64,000 nucleotides of DNA, taken from Pseudomonas sp. MH9.2 (GTDB lineage Bacteria > Pseudomonadota > Gammaproteobacteria > Pseudomonadales > Pseudomonadaceae). The position numbers and the translations under genes are program-made. The notes below the pieces were generated by a model. It was given only the letters and a program-made list of their open reading frames with translations. It did no database searches and was not told the DNA's origin. The first letter of the stretch is position 1. Each line of letters starts with the position of its first letter. The DNA lies in NCBI RefSeq assembly GCF_034353875.1, contig NZ_CP133784.1, positions 1,426,001-1,490,000 on the forward strand, read 5' to 3'. Below are positions 55,682 through 64,000 of this stretch, piece by piece.

Positions 55682-56493
55682 AGCGTCCCCCAACTGGCAG
55701 CCCAGAGCAGTACCGCAAAAACGGGGATGGCAGCAGTCAAACTGTCTATGCGATCCAGCACGCCACCATGACCCGGCAGTAGACTACTGCTGTCCTTGAT
55801 GCCGGCCTGACGCTTGAACATGCTTTCAGTCAAATCACCGACGACCGAGATCAATACTACGCTTGCGGCGCCCAGTAAGCCCATAAGGAGTTGCGAGCCA
55901 GACCAGCCGCGAACCATTCCGACAATCGCGGTGATCAGCAGACTGGCGATCAAACCACCGAACACACCCTCCCAGCTCTTGCCTGGACTGACCCTGGGCG
56001 CAAGCTTGCGCTTGCCAAAAGCCTTCCCGGAGAAATAAGCGCCGATATCTGCACCCCAAACCAACACCATGACCGCAAGGATCAACCCATTACCCAGAGG
56101 CCATTGCTTGATCAGAACCAATCCCTGCCATGCGGGTAATAGAACCAACAGACCGATGATCAACTTGCAGGCAGCGCCAGACCAGTAAGCACTGGTATCC
56201 GGATAGGTCAGCACCAGGATGGTTGCCACCAGCCACCACAGCACTGCAGCACCTAAAACCCAAAGCGCCAGACCTGGCAGCAAGTGCAGCAACAGCAGCA
56301 AGACGGCGATTAGCGCAGCATAGGCAACCCGTGCAGGCCGGGCAGCAAAACCCGCCAGACGTGCCCACTCCCAACCCCCCAAAGTCACCACTACGCCAAT
56401 AAACAGGGCAAAACTTGCACCTTCGAGCAGAAAAAAACCGCATAAGGCAATCGGCAGCAGGATCAGTGCGGTGATGATTCGTTGTTTCAGCAT
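55678..56493 (-). CDS. cdsA: Phosphatidate cytidylyltransferase
   Basis: This 271-residue inner-membrane enzyme makes CDP-diacylglycerol, the precursor of all phospholipids. About seven to eight membrane helices are seen. The C-terminal signature [21 protein letters not shown]...[15 protein letters not shown] is the CDS family pattern with its conserved Asp residues. It overlaps uppS upstream by one base and dxr downstream by four. Confidence 0.97.
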   Translation of the reverse strand: MLKQRIITALILLPIALCGFFLLEGASFALFIGVVVTLGGWEWARLAGFAARPARVAYAALIAVLLLLLHLLPGLALWVLGAAVLWWLVATILVLTYPDTSAYWSGAACKLIIGLLVLLPAWQGLVLIKQWPLGNGLILAVMVLVWGADIGAYFSGKAFGKRKLAPRVSPGKSWEGVFGGLIASLLITAIVGMVRGWSGSQLLMGLLGAASVVLISVVGDLTESMFKRQAGIKDSSSLLPGHGGVLDRIDSLTAAIPVFAVLLWAASWGTL

Positions 56494-57248
56494 TAAGCCC
56501 GGGCTCCAGCTTCTACCTGTTCGCTCGTTTTACCGAAGCGGCGTTGGCGGGAAGCGAAATCTGCCAGCGCAGTGCGCATGGCGTCGTGTTTGAAGTCCGG
56601 CCAGAAAAGGTCGGAAAAGTACAGCTCGGCGTAGGCGAGCTGCCAGAGCAAGAAGTTACTGACACGATGTTCGCCGCCGGTACGAATACACAAGTCCGGT
56701 AATGGCTGATCACCCGTTGCCAGACACGTCTGCAACAACTCAGGAGTGATTTCCTCCGGACGCAGACGCCCGGCCTGAACCTCGCGAGCCAGATGCTGGG
56801 CAGCCTGGGCAATATCCCATTGTCCGCCGTAGTTAGCCGCAATCTGCAGCACAAAACGACCGGGGCCGGCAGTCCGCTCTTCAGCTTCACGCATGGCAGC
56901 CTGCAGCTCAGGATGAAACCGTGAACGGTCACCAATGATCCGCAAGCTGATCGCGTTATCGTTCAAACGCCGGGTCTCACGGCGCAGAGCCGTGAAAAAC
57001 AACTCCATCAAAGCGCCGACTTCCTCAGCCGGGCGCTGCCAGTTCTCACTGGAGAAAGCGAACAGGGTCAACACCTCGACCTTCGCTTCAGCGCACACCT
57101 CAATGACCGCACGAACAGCATCCACGCCTGCTTTATGCCCGGCGACACCGGGCAAAAGACGCTTTTTCGCCCAGCGATTATTACCATCCATGATGATTGC
57201 GACATGGCGCGGCACCGATGACGGTGCCGCCTGCTTGGTCTTATCCAT
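56493..57248 (-). CDS. uppS: Undecaprenyl diphosphate synthase
   Basis: This 251-residue cis-prenyltransferase makes the C55 lipid carrier for peptidoglycan and LPS. HVAIIMDGNNRWAKKRLLPGVAGHKAG holds the catalytic Asp and diphosphate-binding Arg. LTLFAFSSENWQRPAEEV and LPDLCIRTGGEHRVSNFLLWQLAYAELYF are the other family motifs. It follows frr after 15 bases. Confidence 0.97.
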   Translation of the reverse strand: MDKTKQAAPSSVPRHVAIIMDGNNRWAKKRLLPGVAGHKAGVDAVRAVIEVCAEAKVEVLTLFAFSSENWQRPAEEVGALMELFFTALRRETRRLNDNAISLRIIGDRSRFHPELQAAMREAEERTAGPGRFVLQIAANYGGQWDIAQAAQHLAREVQAGRLRPEEITPELLQTCLATGDQPLPDLCIRTGGEHRVSNFLLWQLAYAELYFSDLFWPDFKHDAMRTALADFASRQRRFGKTSEQVEAGARA

Positions 57249-57263
57249 AAACGCCCAGGCCCT

Positions 57264-57821
57264 TTATACAGCCATCAGATCCGCTTCTTTTTGCTTCACT
57301 GCCGTTTCGATATCCGCCACGAACTTATCCGTCAGCTTCTGAATATCATCGGCAGCGCGACGCTCTTCGTCTTCGCTGATTTCTTTCTCTTTGATCAGAT
57401 CCTTGAACTGGCTCAACGCATCGCGACGGATGTTACGAACAGCCACCCGAGCATCTTCCGCAGCATCACGAGCTTGTTTTGTGAAGCCCTTACGGGTCTC
57501 TTCAGTCAAAGCCGGCATCGAGATCAGAAGCAGCTCGCCCAGGTTCGTCGGGTTGAAGCCCAGCCCGGCACTCTGAATAGCCTTGTCGACGGCTCCGAGC
57601 ATATTGCGCTCGAATGCCACGACCTGCAGGGTGCGCGAGTCCTTGACGGTCACGTTCGCAACCTGATTCAGAGGGGTATCGGAGCCATAATAAGGCACCA
57701 TCACACCGCCCAGAATGCTGGGATGAGCCTGACCAGTACGAATTCGGCTGAATGCGTGAGCCAGGGACTCCAGGGTTTTCTGCATACGCGTTTGAGCGTC
57801 TTTCTTGATTTCGTTGATCAT
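57264..57821 (-). CDS. frr: Ribosome recycling factor
   Basis: This 185-residue L-shaped protein splits post-termination ribosomes together with EF-G. Typical segments are [25 protein letters not shown] and the three-helix part with [25 protein letters not shown]. Its ATG overlaps the pyrH stop (ATGA), so the two are translated together. Confidence 0.98.
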   Translation of the reverse strand: MINEIKKDAQTRMQKTLESLAHAFSRIRTGQAHPSILGGVMVPYYGSDTPLNQVANVTVKDSRTLQVVAFERNMLGAVDKAIQSAGLGFNPTNLGELLLISMPALTEETRKGFTKQARDAAEDARVAVRNIRRDALSQFKDLIKEKEISEDEERRAADDIQKLTDKFVADIETAVKQKEADLMAV

Positions 57822-58561
57822 TGCTCGCCTTCCTCGATCAGGGTTCCTTCAGCGCCACCATGTACGATATTCAGCAGGGCGCCGGGCTTGTTCATGTTAA
57901 ATACGCGCAGCGGCATTTTATGATCGCGGCACAGACAGATAGCGGTCAGATCCATCACACCCAACTTGCGATCCAGAACTTCATCGTACGTCAGATGATC
58001 GAACTTCTCGGCATTTGGGTCTTTGAATGGATCTGCGGTGTACACACCATCGACCTTGGTCGCTTTGAGCACTACGTCGGCATCGATTTCGATCCCTCGC
58101 AGACAAGCGGCCGAATCGGTGGTGAAGAACGGGTTGCCAGTGCCTGCGGCGAAAATCACCACATCCTTGGCGTTGAGATGACGCATGGCTTTGCGACGAT
58201 CGTAATGATCGGTCACGCCCACCATGGAAATGGCCGACATCACGATAGCCGAAATGTTAGCTCGTTCCAGCGCATCACGCATGGCCAGAGCGTTCATCAC
58301 AGTGGCCAGCATGCCCATATGATCGCCTGTCACCCGATCCATACCGGCAGCACTCAAGGCCGCCCCACGGAATAGATTGCCACCACCAATAACCAGCCCG
58401 ACCTGAACCCCGATACCGACCAACTGACCAACTTCAAGGGCCATGCGATCCAGGACTTTCGGGTCAATGCCGAACTCTTCGGAGCCCATCAGGGCCTCGC
58501 CGCTAAGCTTGAGTAGAATGCGTTTATAGCGAGCCTGATAACCACTGCCCTGCTGAGCCAT
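57818..58561 (-). CDS. pyrH: UMP kinase
   Basis: This 247-residue hexameric kinase makes UDP from UMP. The N-terminal glycine-rich sequence is [51 protein letters not shown] contains the UMP site; [20 protein letters not shown] completes the fold. It follows tsf after a 203-base space that contains the tsf 3' hairpin and probably a promoter. Confidence 0.98.
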   Translation of the reverse strand: MAQQGSGYQARYKRILLKLSGEALMGSEEFGIDPKVLDRMALEVGQLVGIGVQVGLVIGGGNLFRGAALSAAGMDRVTGDHMGMLATVMNALAMRDALERANISAIVMSAISMVGVTDHYDRRKAMRHLNAKDVVIFAAGTGNPFFTTDSAACLRGIEIDADVVLKATKVDGVYTADPFKDPNAEKFDHLTYDEVLDRKLGVMDLTAICLCRDHKMPLRVFNMNKPGALLNIVHGGAEGTLIEEGEQ

Positions 58562-58707
58562 TGCGAATCTCTCCTGCGGCGTTTAAAAAAATTCTGTGCG
58601 AGCTGTTTTCAGCCTGCGATTACTCTAGCTGACGGTACGACACCGTCAGGGGATGCAGCCTTGTAAGCCACTTCCCCAAGGAAAACAAATTCCTTTTACC
58701 TATTTGA

Positions 58708-58742
58708 CGAAGAGGCCGCTCGCGTGAGCGGGCAGCCTCTTC
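58708..58742 (-). terminator. Possible tsf terminator hairpin
   Basis: CGAAGAGGC and GCCTCTTCG pair as outer arms and GCTC/GAGC as an inner stem, just after the tsf stop on the - strand. No clear T tract follows, so it may only slow or partly end transcription. Confidence 0.45.
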
Positions 58743-58764
58743 GGGGCGACAGTGTGAAACCGTC

Positions 58765-59634
58765 TTATTGCTTGCTTGCAGCCACTTGTGCGGCAACTTC
58801 TTCAGCGAAGTTGTCGACTGGTTTCTCGATGCCTTCGCCTACTTGGAAGCGAGTGAAGGAAACGATTTCAGCGCCGGCTTTCTTGGCCAGTTCACCGACC
58901 TTGATTTCCGGGTTTTTGACGAACGCTTGTTCGACCAGACTTGCTTCAGCCAGGAACTTCTGAATGCGACCGCCAACCATTTTCTCAACGATTTCGGCTG
59001 GCTTGCCTTTGATCTTGTCTTCGTTGAGGCTCATGAACACGGCTTTTTCGCGTTCTACAGCTTCTGCGGAAACTTCCGAAGGCAGCAGGAACTCAGGGTT
59101 GCTGGCAGCAACGTGCATAGCGATGTCTTTGGCCAGGTCAGCGTCACCGCCTTTCAGGACAACAACAACACCGATCTTGTTACCGTGCAGGTAAGCATTG
59201 ACCACGTCGCCTTCAACCCGAGCCAGACGGCGGATGTTGACGTTTTCGCCAACTTTCGCGATCAGAGCTTCACGGGCCAATTCCTGAGCGACGATCAGCG
59301 GAGCTGCGTCAGTCAGTTTTTCAGCAAATGCTTTTTCAAGGCTGTTGTTCACGAATTCTTTGAAGTCGTCCTGCAGGGCCAGGAAGTCGGTCTGCGAGTT
59401 GACTTCGAGGATCACTGCACTTTTGCCATCTTCGGCAACTTTGACAGCAATGGCGCCTTCAGCAGCAACGTTGCCTGCTTTCTTGGCGGCTTTGATGGCA
59501 CCAGAGGCGCGCATATCGTCGATTGCTTTTTCGATGTCGCCGTCAGCCTTGGTCAAGGCCTTTTTGCAATCCATCATGCCTTCGCCAGTGCGCTCACGCA
59601 GTTCTTTGACCAACGCTGCAGTAATTTCTGCCAT
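58765..59634 (-). CDS. tsf: Elongation factor Ts
   Basis: This 289-residue protein is the nucleotide-exchange factor for EF-Tu. The N-terminal UBA-like domain reads ITAALVKELRERTGEGMMDCKKAL; the core has VEVNSQTDFLALQDDF-like exchange residues (TDF); two coiled-coil segments follow. ATG 59634 with GAGGAA upstream fixes the start. It follows rpsB across an intergenic terminator. Confidence 0.98.
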   Translation of the reverse strand: MAEITAALVKELRERTGEGMMDCKKALTKADGDIEKAIDDMRASGAIKAAKKAGNVAAEGAIAVKVAEDGKSAVILEVNSQTDFLALQDDFKEFVNNSLEKAFAEKLTDAAPLIVAQELAREALIAKVGENVNIRRLARVEGDVVNAYLHGNKIGVVVVLKGGDADLAKDIAMHVAASNPEFLLPSEVSAEAVEREKAVFMSLNEDKIKGKPAEIVEKMVGGRIQKFLAEASLVEQAFVKNPEIKVGELAKKAGAEIVSFTRFQVGEGIEKPVDNFAEEVAAQVAASKQ

Positions 59635-59763
59635 TTCAAATTCCTCTTGGATAGGTCTTAAAACCATTCCACCCGACCGAACGGGCGTTCAAATTCTTGA
59701 AAACCGCTGCTGGCTGCGGCGCATGACTGCAAGGCGGCGCCAACATATGGTTTCCGAGGGGGC

Positions 59764-59788
59764 AAAAAGGGGGCCAGGCCCCCTTTTT
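59764..59788 (-). terminator. Terminator/attenuator between rpsB and tsf
   Basis: AAAAAGGGGGCC and GGCCCCCTTTTT surround a single A, in the 185-base space between rpsB and tsf. The same place carries a partial terminator in E. coli that lets rpsB exceed tsf. It can work in both directions. Confidence 0.85.
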
Positions 59789-59819
59789 GCGTACCGAGTA
59801 AACGCTAGGCGTTTGCTAC

Positions 59820-60563
59820 TCAGCCTTCAACGACTGCGGCAGCTGGAGCTTCTTCGACGAACACGTCGGTGCCGCCGTTAGCGTTGTTGCGGCCACGGAT
59901 AACAGCGTCAGCCATCGAACCCATGTACAACTGGATGGCGCGAATGGCGTCATCGTTGCCTGGGATGATGTAATCAACGCCTTCCGGGCTGCTGTTGGTA
60001 TCGACTACGCCGATAACCGGGATACCCAGCTTGTTAGCTTCGGTGATCGCGATGCGCTCGTGATCAACGTCGATAACGAACAGTGCGTCAGGAAGACCGC
60101 CCATGTCCTTGATACCACCCAGGCTACGATCCAGCTTTTCCAGATCGCGAGTGCGCATCAGCGCCTCTTTCTTGGTCAGCTTGGTGAATGTGCCGTCTTC
60201 TGCCTGAATTTCAAGCTCGCGCAGACGCTTGATGGAGGCACGGATGGTTTTGAAGTTGGTCAGCATGCCGCCCAACCAGCGGTGATCGACGTAAGGCGAG
60301 CCGCAACGTGCAGCTTCTTCAGCGACGATTTTGCCAGCGGAACGCTTGGTGCCAACAAACAGAATCTTGTTTTTGCCCGAAGCCAGTTTTTCAACGAAAG
60401 CTAGAGCTTCGTTGAACATAGGCAAGGTTTTTTCAAGGTTGATGATGTGAATCTTGTTACGTGCGCCGAAAATGTATTTACCCATTTTCGGGTTCCAGTA
60501 ACGGGTTTGGTGACCGAAGTGGACACCGGCTTTCAGCATATCGCGCATGTTGACTTGGGACAT
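59820..60563 (-). CDS. rpsB: 30S ribosomal protein S2
   Basis: This 247-residue protein carries the S2 signatures [54 protein letters not shown] and [34 protein letters not shown] before ATG 60563 decides the start, although the frame continues upstream. It diverges from map across 320 bases that hold its promoter and a structured leader. Confidence 0.98.
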   Translation of the reverse strand: MSQVNMRDMLKAGVHFGHQTRYWNPKMGKYIFGARNKIHIINLEKTLPMFNEALAFVEKLASGKNKILFVGTKRSAGKIVAEEAARCGSPYVDHRWLGGMLTNFKTIRASIKRLRELEIQAEDGTFTKLTKKEALMRTRDLEKLDRSLGGIKDMGGLPDALFVIDVDHERIAITEANKLGIPVIGVVDTNSSPEGVDYIIPGNDDAIRAIQLYMGSMADAVIRGRNNANGGTDVFVEEAPAAAVVEG

Positions 60564-60883
60564 GATAGTTCCTTGATAAGTCGGGTTAGGCCTCCACGTA
60601 TCCCAATGACCAACCAACAGCTTCAAGCTGAGGGCACCCAGGTCATCGTGTCGACACGTGTGTGGGTTTAAGCTTCTGGGACATACCCAGGAAAGCGGCG
60701 CATTTTATACCATAAAAGGCCGGATAACGGAACACGAAATAAGCACCGCCGCAAACGTCCTTTTGCGCCGTACACGCGGGGCCACCTCGCGCATATATAA
60801 AGCGATGATCACCCGCAGCCTGACGGTCTGTTAGAATCGCGTTTTACGTGTTTAGCCGCGCCACACCGCGCCGAGAGAATTTT
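60564..60883. other. Divergent rpsB-map intergenic region with structured rpsB leader
   Basis: This 320-base gap holds no gene. Next to rpsB its - strand transcript would include two self-complementary elements: CAGCTT-C-AAGCTG at 60618-60630 and the 12-base palindrome CGTGTCGACACG at 60647-60658. S2 represses its own synthesis through a leader structure in related bacteria, so an S2-binding leader is likely, by inference. Toward map, TAGAAT at 60832-60837 is a possible -10 element. Confidence 0.6.
60704..60732 (-). promoter_or_regulatory. rpsB promoter
   Basis: On the - strand TTCCGT (60727-60732) and TATAAA (60704-60709, within TATAAAAT) are spaced 17 bases apart, a sigma-70 type promoter about 140 bases before the rpsB start codon. 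Confidence 0.7.
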
Positions 60884-61681
60884 ATGACTGTCACCATCAA
60901 AACCCCCGAGGATATCGAGAAAATGCGCATCGCCGGCCGTCTGGCTGCCGACGTGCTCGAAATGATCGGCGCTTACGTCAAGCCTGGCGTGACCACGGAC
61001 GAGCTGGACCGTATATGCCATGACTTCATCGTCAATGAGCAGAAGGCGATTCCGGCCCCGCTGAACTACAAGGGCTTCCCCAAGTCGATCTGCACCTCGA
61101 TCAACCACGTGGTGTGCCACGGCATTCCAAACGAGAAGCCGCTCAAGGATGGCGACGTCCTGAACATCGACGTCACGGTAATCAAGGATGGCTACCACGG
61201 CGATACCAGCAAAATGTTCCATGTTGGCAAAGTGCCAGAGTGGGCTGAGCGTCTGTCGAAAATCACGCAAGAGTGCATGTATAAAGGCATTGAGCTGGTT
61301 CGCCCAGGCGCTCGCCTTGGCGATATCGGCGAAGTGATCCAGAAACACGCCGAAAAGAATGGTTTTTCCGTGGTGCGCGAATACTGCGGTCACGGCATTG
61401 GCAAGGTCTTCCATGAAGAGCCGCAAGTACTGCACTATGGCCGTGCTGGCACAGGCATGGAGCTCAAGGAAGGCATGACCTTCACCATTGAACCCATGAT
61501 CAACCAAGGCCGTGCCGAAACCCGCTTGCTGGGCGATGGCTGGACCGCGATCACCAAGGATCGCAAGCTGTCTGCCCAGTGGGAACACACGATCCTGGTC
61601 ACGGCAGACGGGTATGAAATTTTCACCCTGCGGAGCGACGACACTATTGCCCGCACATCGACAGTAAGCGCGTCGGTATAA
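60884..61681 (+). CDS. map: Type I methionine aminopeptidase
   Basis: This 265-residue enzyme removes the initiator methionine from nascent proteins. Metal ligands Asp and His lie in LNIDVTVIKDGYHGDTSKMF and GHGIGKVFHEEP, with the Glu residues in FTIEPMINQG and AQWEHTILVT. GAGAGAA upstream of ATG 60884 and the usual MTVTIKTPEDIEKMR start decide it. It is followed 47 bases later by glnD on the same strand, as in E. coli. Confidence 0.98.
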   Translation: MTVTIKTPEDIEKMRIAGRLAADVLEMIGAYVKPGVTTDELDRICHDFIVNEQKAIPAPLNYKGFPKSICTSINHVVCHGIPNEKPLKDGDVLNIDVTVIKDGYHGDTSKMFHVGKVPEWAERLSKITQECMYKGIELVRPGARLGDIGEVIQKHAEKNGFSVVREYCGHGIGKVFHEEPQVLHYGRAGTGMELKEGMTFTIEPMINQGRAETRLLGDGWTAITKDRKLSAQWEHTILVTADGYEIFTLRSDDTIARTSTVSASV

Positions 61682-61728
61682 ACCACGTCGTTAAAGTCAG
61701 GCCTGATAGATAGAAGGAAAGCCGTTCA

Positions 61729-64000
61729 ATGCCGCAGGTGGATCCAGAATTATTCGACCGCGGCCAGTTCCAGGCCGAACTGGCCTTGAAAGCGAGCCCC
61801 ATTGCCGCTTTCAAGAAAGCCATTCGCCAGGCCCGCGAAGTGCTCGACGGACGTTTCCGCTCGGGTCGCGACATCCGGCGCCTGATCGAAGATCGTGCCT
61901 GGTTTGTCGATCACATCCTGCAGCAGGTGTGGGAACAGTTCGACTGGAGCGACGAGGCGGATATCGCCCTGCTGGCGGTTGGCGGCTATGGTCGCGGCGA
62001 GCTGCATCCTTATTCAGACATCGACCTGCTGATCCTGCTGGACAGCGCCGACCACGAGGTTTTTCGCGAGCCCATTGAGCGCTTTTTGACGTTGCTATGG
62101 GATATCGGCCTGGAAGTCGGCCAGAGTGTGCGCTCGGTCGATGAATGCGCACAGGAAGCCATCGCCGACCTGACAATCATCACCAACTTGATGGAAAGTC
62201 GTACGATTGCCGGCCCCGAACGCCTGCGCCAGCGCATGCTTGATGTCACTAGCCCCGCCAGGATGTGGCCGAGCAAAGAGTTTTTCCTGGCCAAGCGTGC
62301 AGAGCAGAAAGCCCGCCATCACAAGTACAACGACACCGAATACAACCTGGAACCCAACGTCAAAGGCTCTCCTGGTGGCTTGCGCGATATCCAGACCATT
62401 CTCTGGGTCGCCCGTCGCCAGTACGGCACCTTGAATCTGCACGCGCTGGCGGGCGAAGGTTTTCTGCTGGAAAGCGAAAACACTCTGCTCGCCTCATCCC
62501 AAGAGTTTTTGTGGAAGGTGCGCTACGCCTTGCACATGCTTGCCGGCCGATCGGAAGACCGCCTGCTGTTCGACCACCAAAGCAGCATCGCCCGCCTGCT
62601 CGGCTACGAAGACGGCGATGCGAAGCTAGCAATCGAACGCTTCATGCAAAAGTATTACCGCGTGGTCATGAGCATTGCCGAACTGAGTGATCTGATCATT
62701 CAGCACTTTGAAGAAGTCATTCTTTCAGAGGAAGGGAGCGGCACGACTCAGCCGATCAATTCGCGCTTCCAGCTGCATGATGGCTACATCGAAGCCTCCC
62801 ACCCCAATGTTTTCAAGCGCACCCCCTTCGCGATACTGGAAGTTTTCGTGCTGATGGCTCAGCACCCGGAAATCAAGGGCGTTCGCGCCGACACGATTCG
62901 CTTGCTGCGCGAACATCGGCACCTGATCAACGACGAGTTCCGTAACGACATTCGCAACACCAGTCTCTTTATCGAGCTGTTCAAGTGCGAGTTCGGCATC
63001 CATCGCAATCTGCGCCGGATGAACCGTTACGGGATTCTGGGTCTGTACCTGCCGGAATTCGGCCATATCATCGGCCAGATGCAGCACGACCTGTTCCATA
63101 TCTATACCGTCGACGCGCACACCCTGAACCTGATCAAGCACCTGCGTAAGCTGCAATACACTCAGACCTCAGACAAGTTTCCGCTGGCTAGCAAGATTAT
63201 GGTCAAGCTGCCCAAGCCCGAACTGATCTACCTGGCAGGGCTGTATCACGATATTGGCAAAGGCCGCGGTGGCGACCACTCGGAACTGGGCGCTATCGAT
63301 GCCGAAGTCTTTTGCCAACGCCATCAACTGCCGATCTGGGACACCCGCCTGATCGTATGGCTGGTGCAAAACCATTTGGTGATGTCGACCACCGCCCAGC
63401 GCAAGGACTTGTCCGACCCGCAGGTCATCCATGATTTCGCCCAGTTCGTTGGCGATGAAACCCACTTGGATTACCTCTACGTCCTGACCGTGGCCGATAT
63501 CAACGCAACCAATCCAACGCTGTGGAACTCGTGGCGCGCCAGCTTGTTGCGCCAGCTGTACACCGAGACCAAACGCGCACTGCGTCGCGGCCTGGAGAAC
63601 CCTGTCGACCGTGAAGAGCAGATTCGTCGTACGCAAAGTGCCGCGCTGGACATTCTCGTTCGCAGCGGTATCGACCCGGATGACGTCGAGCAACTATGGG
63701 CGCAGCTTGGGGATGATTATTTCCTGCGGCACACCGCTGGCGATGTGGCCTGGCACAGCGATGCAATCCTGCAGCAGCCTGCCGATGGCGGCCCGCTGGT
63801 GCTGATCAAGGAAACCACTCAGCGCGAGTTCGAGGGCGGCACTCAAATCTTCATCTACGCTCCCGACCAGCATGACTTCTTTGCCGTGACCGTGGCCGCC
63901 ATGGATCAGCTCAACCTGAACATTCATGACGCCCGCGTCATCACCTCCAGCAGCCAGTTCACCCTCGACACCTACATCGTGCTCGATAACGATGGCGGCT
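61729..64000 (+). CDS. glnD: Bifunctional uridylyltransferase/uridylyl-removing enzyme GlnD (cut by window end)
   Basis: The first 757 residues are present with no stop; the family has about 900. GlnD senses glutamine and adds or removes UMP on PII proteins to control nitrogen assimilation. The nucleotidyltransferase motif [17 protein letters not shown] is at 85-101, and the HD hydrolase motif [17 protein letters not shown] is at ~506-522. The first ACT domain begins near residue 715 ([16 protein letters not shown]). AGAAGGAAA upstream of ATG 61729 supports the start. The C-terminal ACT pair lies beyond the window. Confidence 0.96.
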   Translation, partial: MPQVDPELFDRGQFQAELALKASPIAAFKKAIRQAREVLDGRFRSGRDIRRLIEDRAWFVDHILQQVWEQFDWSDEADIALLAVGGYGRGELHPYSDIDLLILLDSADHEVFREPIERFLTLLWDIGLEVGQSVRSVDECAQEAIADLTIITNLMESRTIAGPERLRQRMLDVTSPARMWPSKEFFLAKRAEQKARHHKYNDTEYNLEPNVKGSPGGLRDIQTILWVARRQYGTLNLHALAGEGFLLESENTLLASSQEFLWKVRYALHMLAGRSEDRLLFDHQSSIARLLGYEDGDAKLAIERFMQKYYRVVMSIAELSDLIIQHFEEVILSEEGSGTTQPINSRFQLHDGYIEASHPNVFKRTPFAILEVFVLMAQHPEIKGVRADTIRLLREHRHLINDEFRNDIRNTSLFIELFKCEFGIHRNLRRMNRYGILGLYLPEFGHIIGQMQHDLFHIYTVDAHTLNLIKHLRKLQYTQTSDKFPLASKIMVKLPKPELIYLAGLYHDIGKGRGGDHSELGAIDAEVFCQRHQLPIWDTRLIVWLVQNHLVMSTTAQRKDLSDPQVIHDFAQFVGDETHLDYLYVLTVADINATNPTLWNSWRASLLRQLYTETKRALRRGLENPVDREEQIRRTQSAALDILVRSGIDPDDVEQLWAQLGDDYFLRHTAGDVAWHSDAILQQPADGGPLVLIKETTQREFEGGTQIFIYAPDQHDFFAVTVAAMDQLNLNIHDARVITSSSQFTLDTYIVLDNDGG

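Noticed and set aside
58768..59661. 297-codon frame opposite tsf
   Set aside because: It is a mirror of the elongation factor Ts gene, Phe-rich and without motifs.

Overview
The window is a stretch of chromosome from a Pseudomonas, most likely of the P. fluorescens group. The evidence is gene content and order: mutS, fdxA, the small RNA rsmZ, rpoS, nlpD, pcm, surE, truD and ispF; then the eno/kdsA/pyrG block; then the lpx/bam/dxr/cdsA block up to rpsB; fpr facing the LysR regulator finR; and dgkA next to erdR. A REP-like element of the P. fluorescens/P. putida kind also occurs. No rRNA, tRNA, CRISPR array, insertion sequence or prophage was seen. These taxonomic statements are inference from gene families and layout, not from a database search.

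Region 1 (1-9000) is the accessory part, a type VI secretion (T6SS) effector module. A DUF4123 effector chaperone, a large VasX-like membrane-active effector and two tandem membrane paralogues lie on the + strand in one tight operon. A vgrG spike gene converges on them from the - strand. The two paralogues are nearly identical in their C-terminal two thirds and differ mainly in a two-helix membrane hairpin. They are the best candidates for immunity proteins.

Region 2 (9286-20406) holds housekeeping and stress genes in short units: a YjaB-like acetyltransferase, an exported alpha/beta hydrolase, a pseudouridine-synthase-like protein that lacks the catalytic aspartate, a YehS protein, trmO, fpr/finR, dgkA/erdR, an EamA transporter, a DTW protein, a QSregVF protein, a LOG protein and recX.

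Region 3 (20415-26316) covers DNA repair and global regulation: recA behind a LexA box, pncC, a 40-residue basic protein, mutS, fdxA, and the GacA/Rsm small RNA rsmZ with its upstream GacA box, next to rpoS.

Region 4 (26317-41119) reads mostly leftward: rpoS, nlpD, pcm, surE, truD and ispF; the glutathione-dependent formaldehyde pair fghA/adhC with a divergent LysR gene; then ispD, ftsB, eno, kdsA, pyrG and tilS. A possible 26-codon leader peptide precedes pyrG.

Region 5 (41201-60563) is the essential envelope and macromolecule block. In transcription order it is rpsB, tsf, pyrH, frr, uppS, cdsA, dxr, rseP, bamA, skp, lpxD, fabZ, lpxA, lpxB, rnhB, dnaE and accA. Many genes overlap by 1-4 bases, so translational coupling is likely. 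Divergent from rpsB run map and glnD, and glnD leaves the window incomplete.
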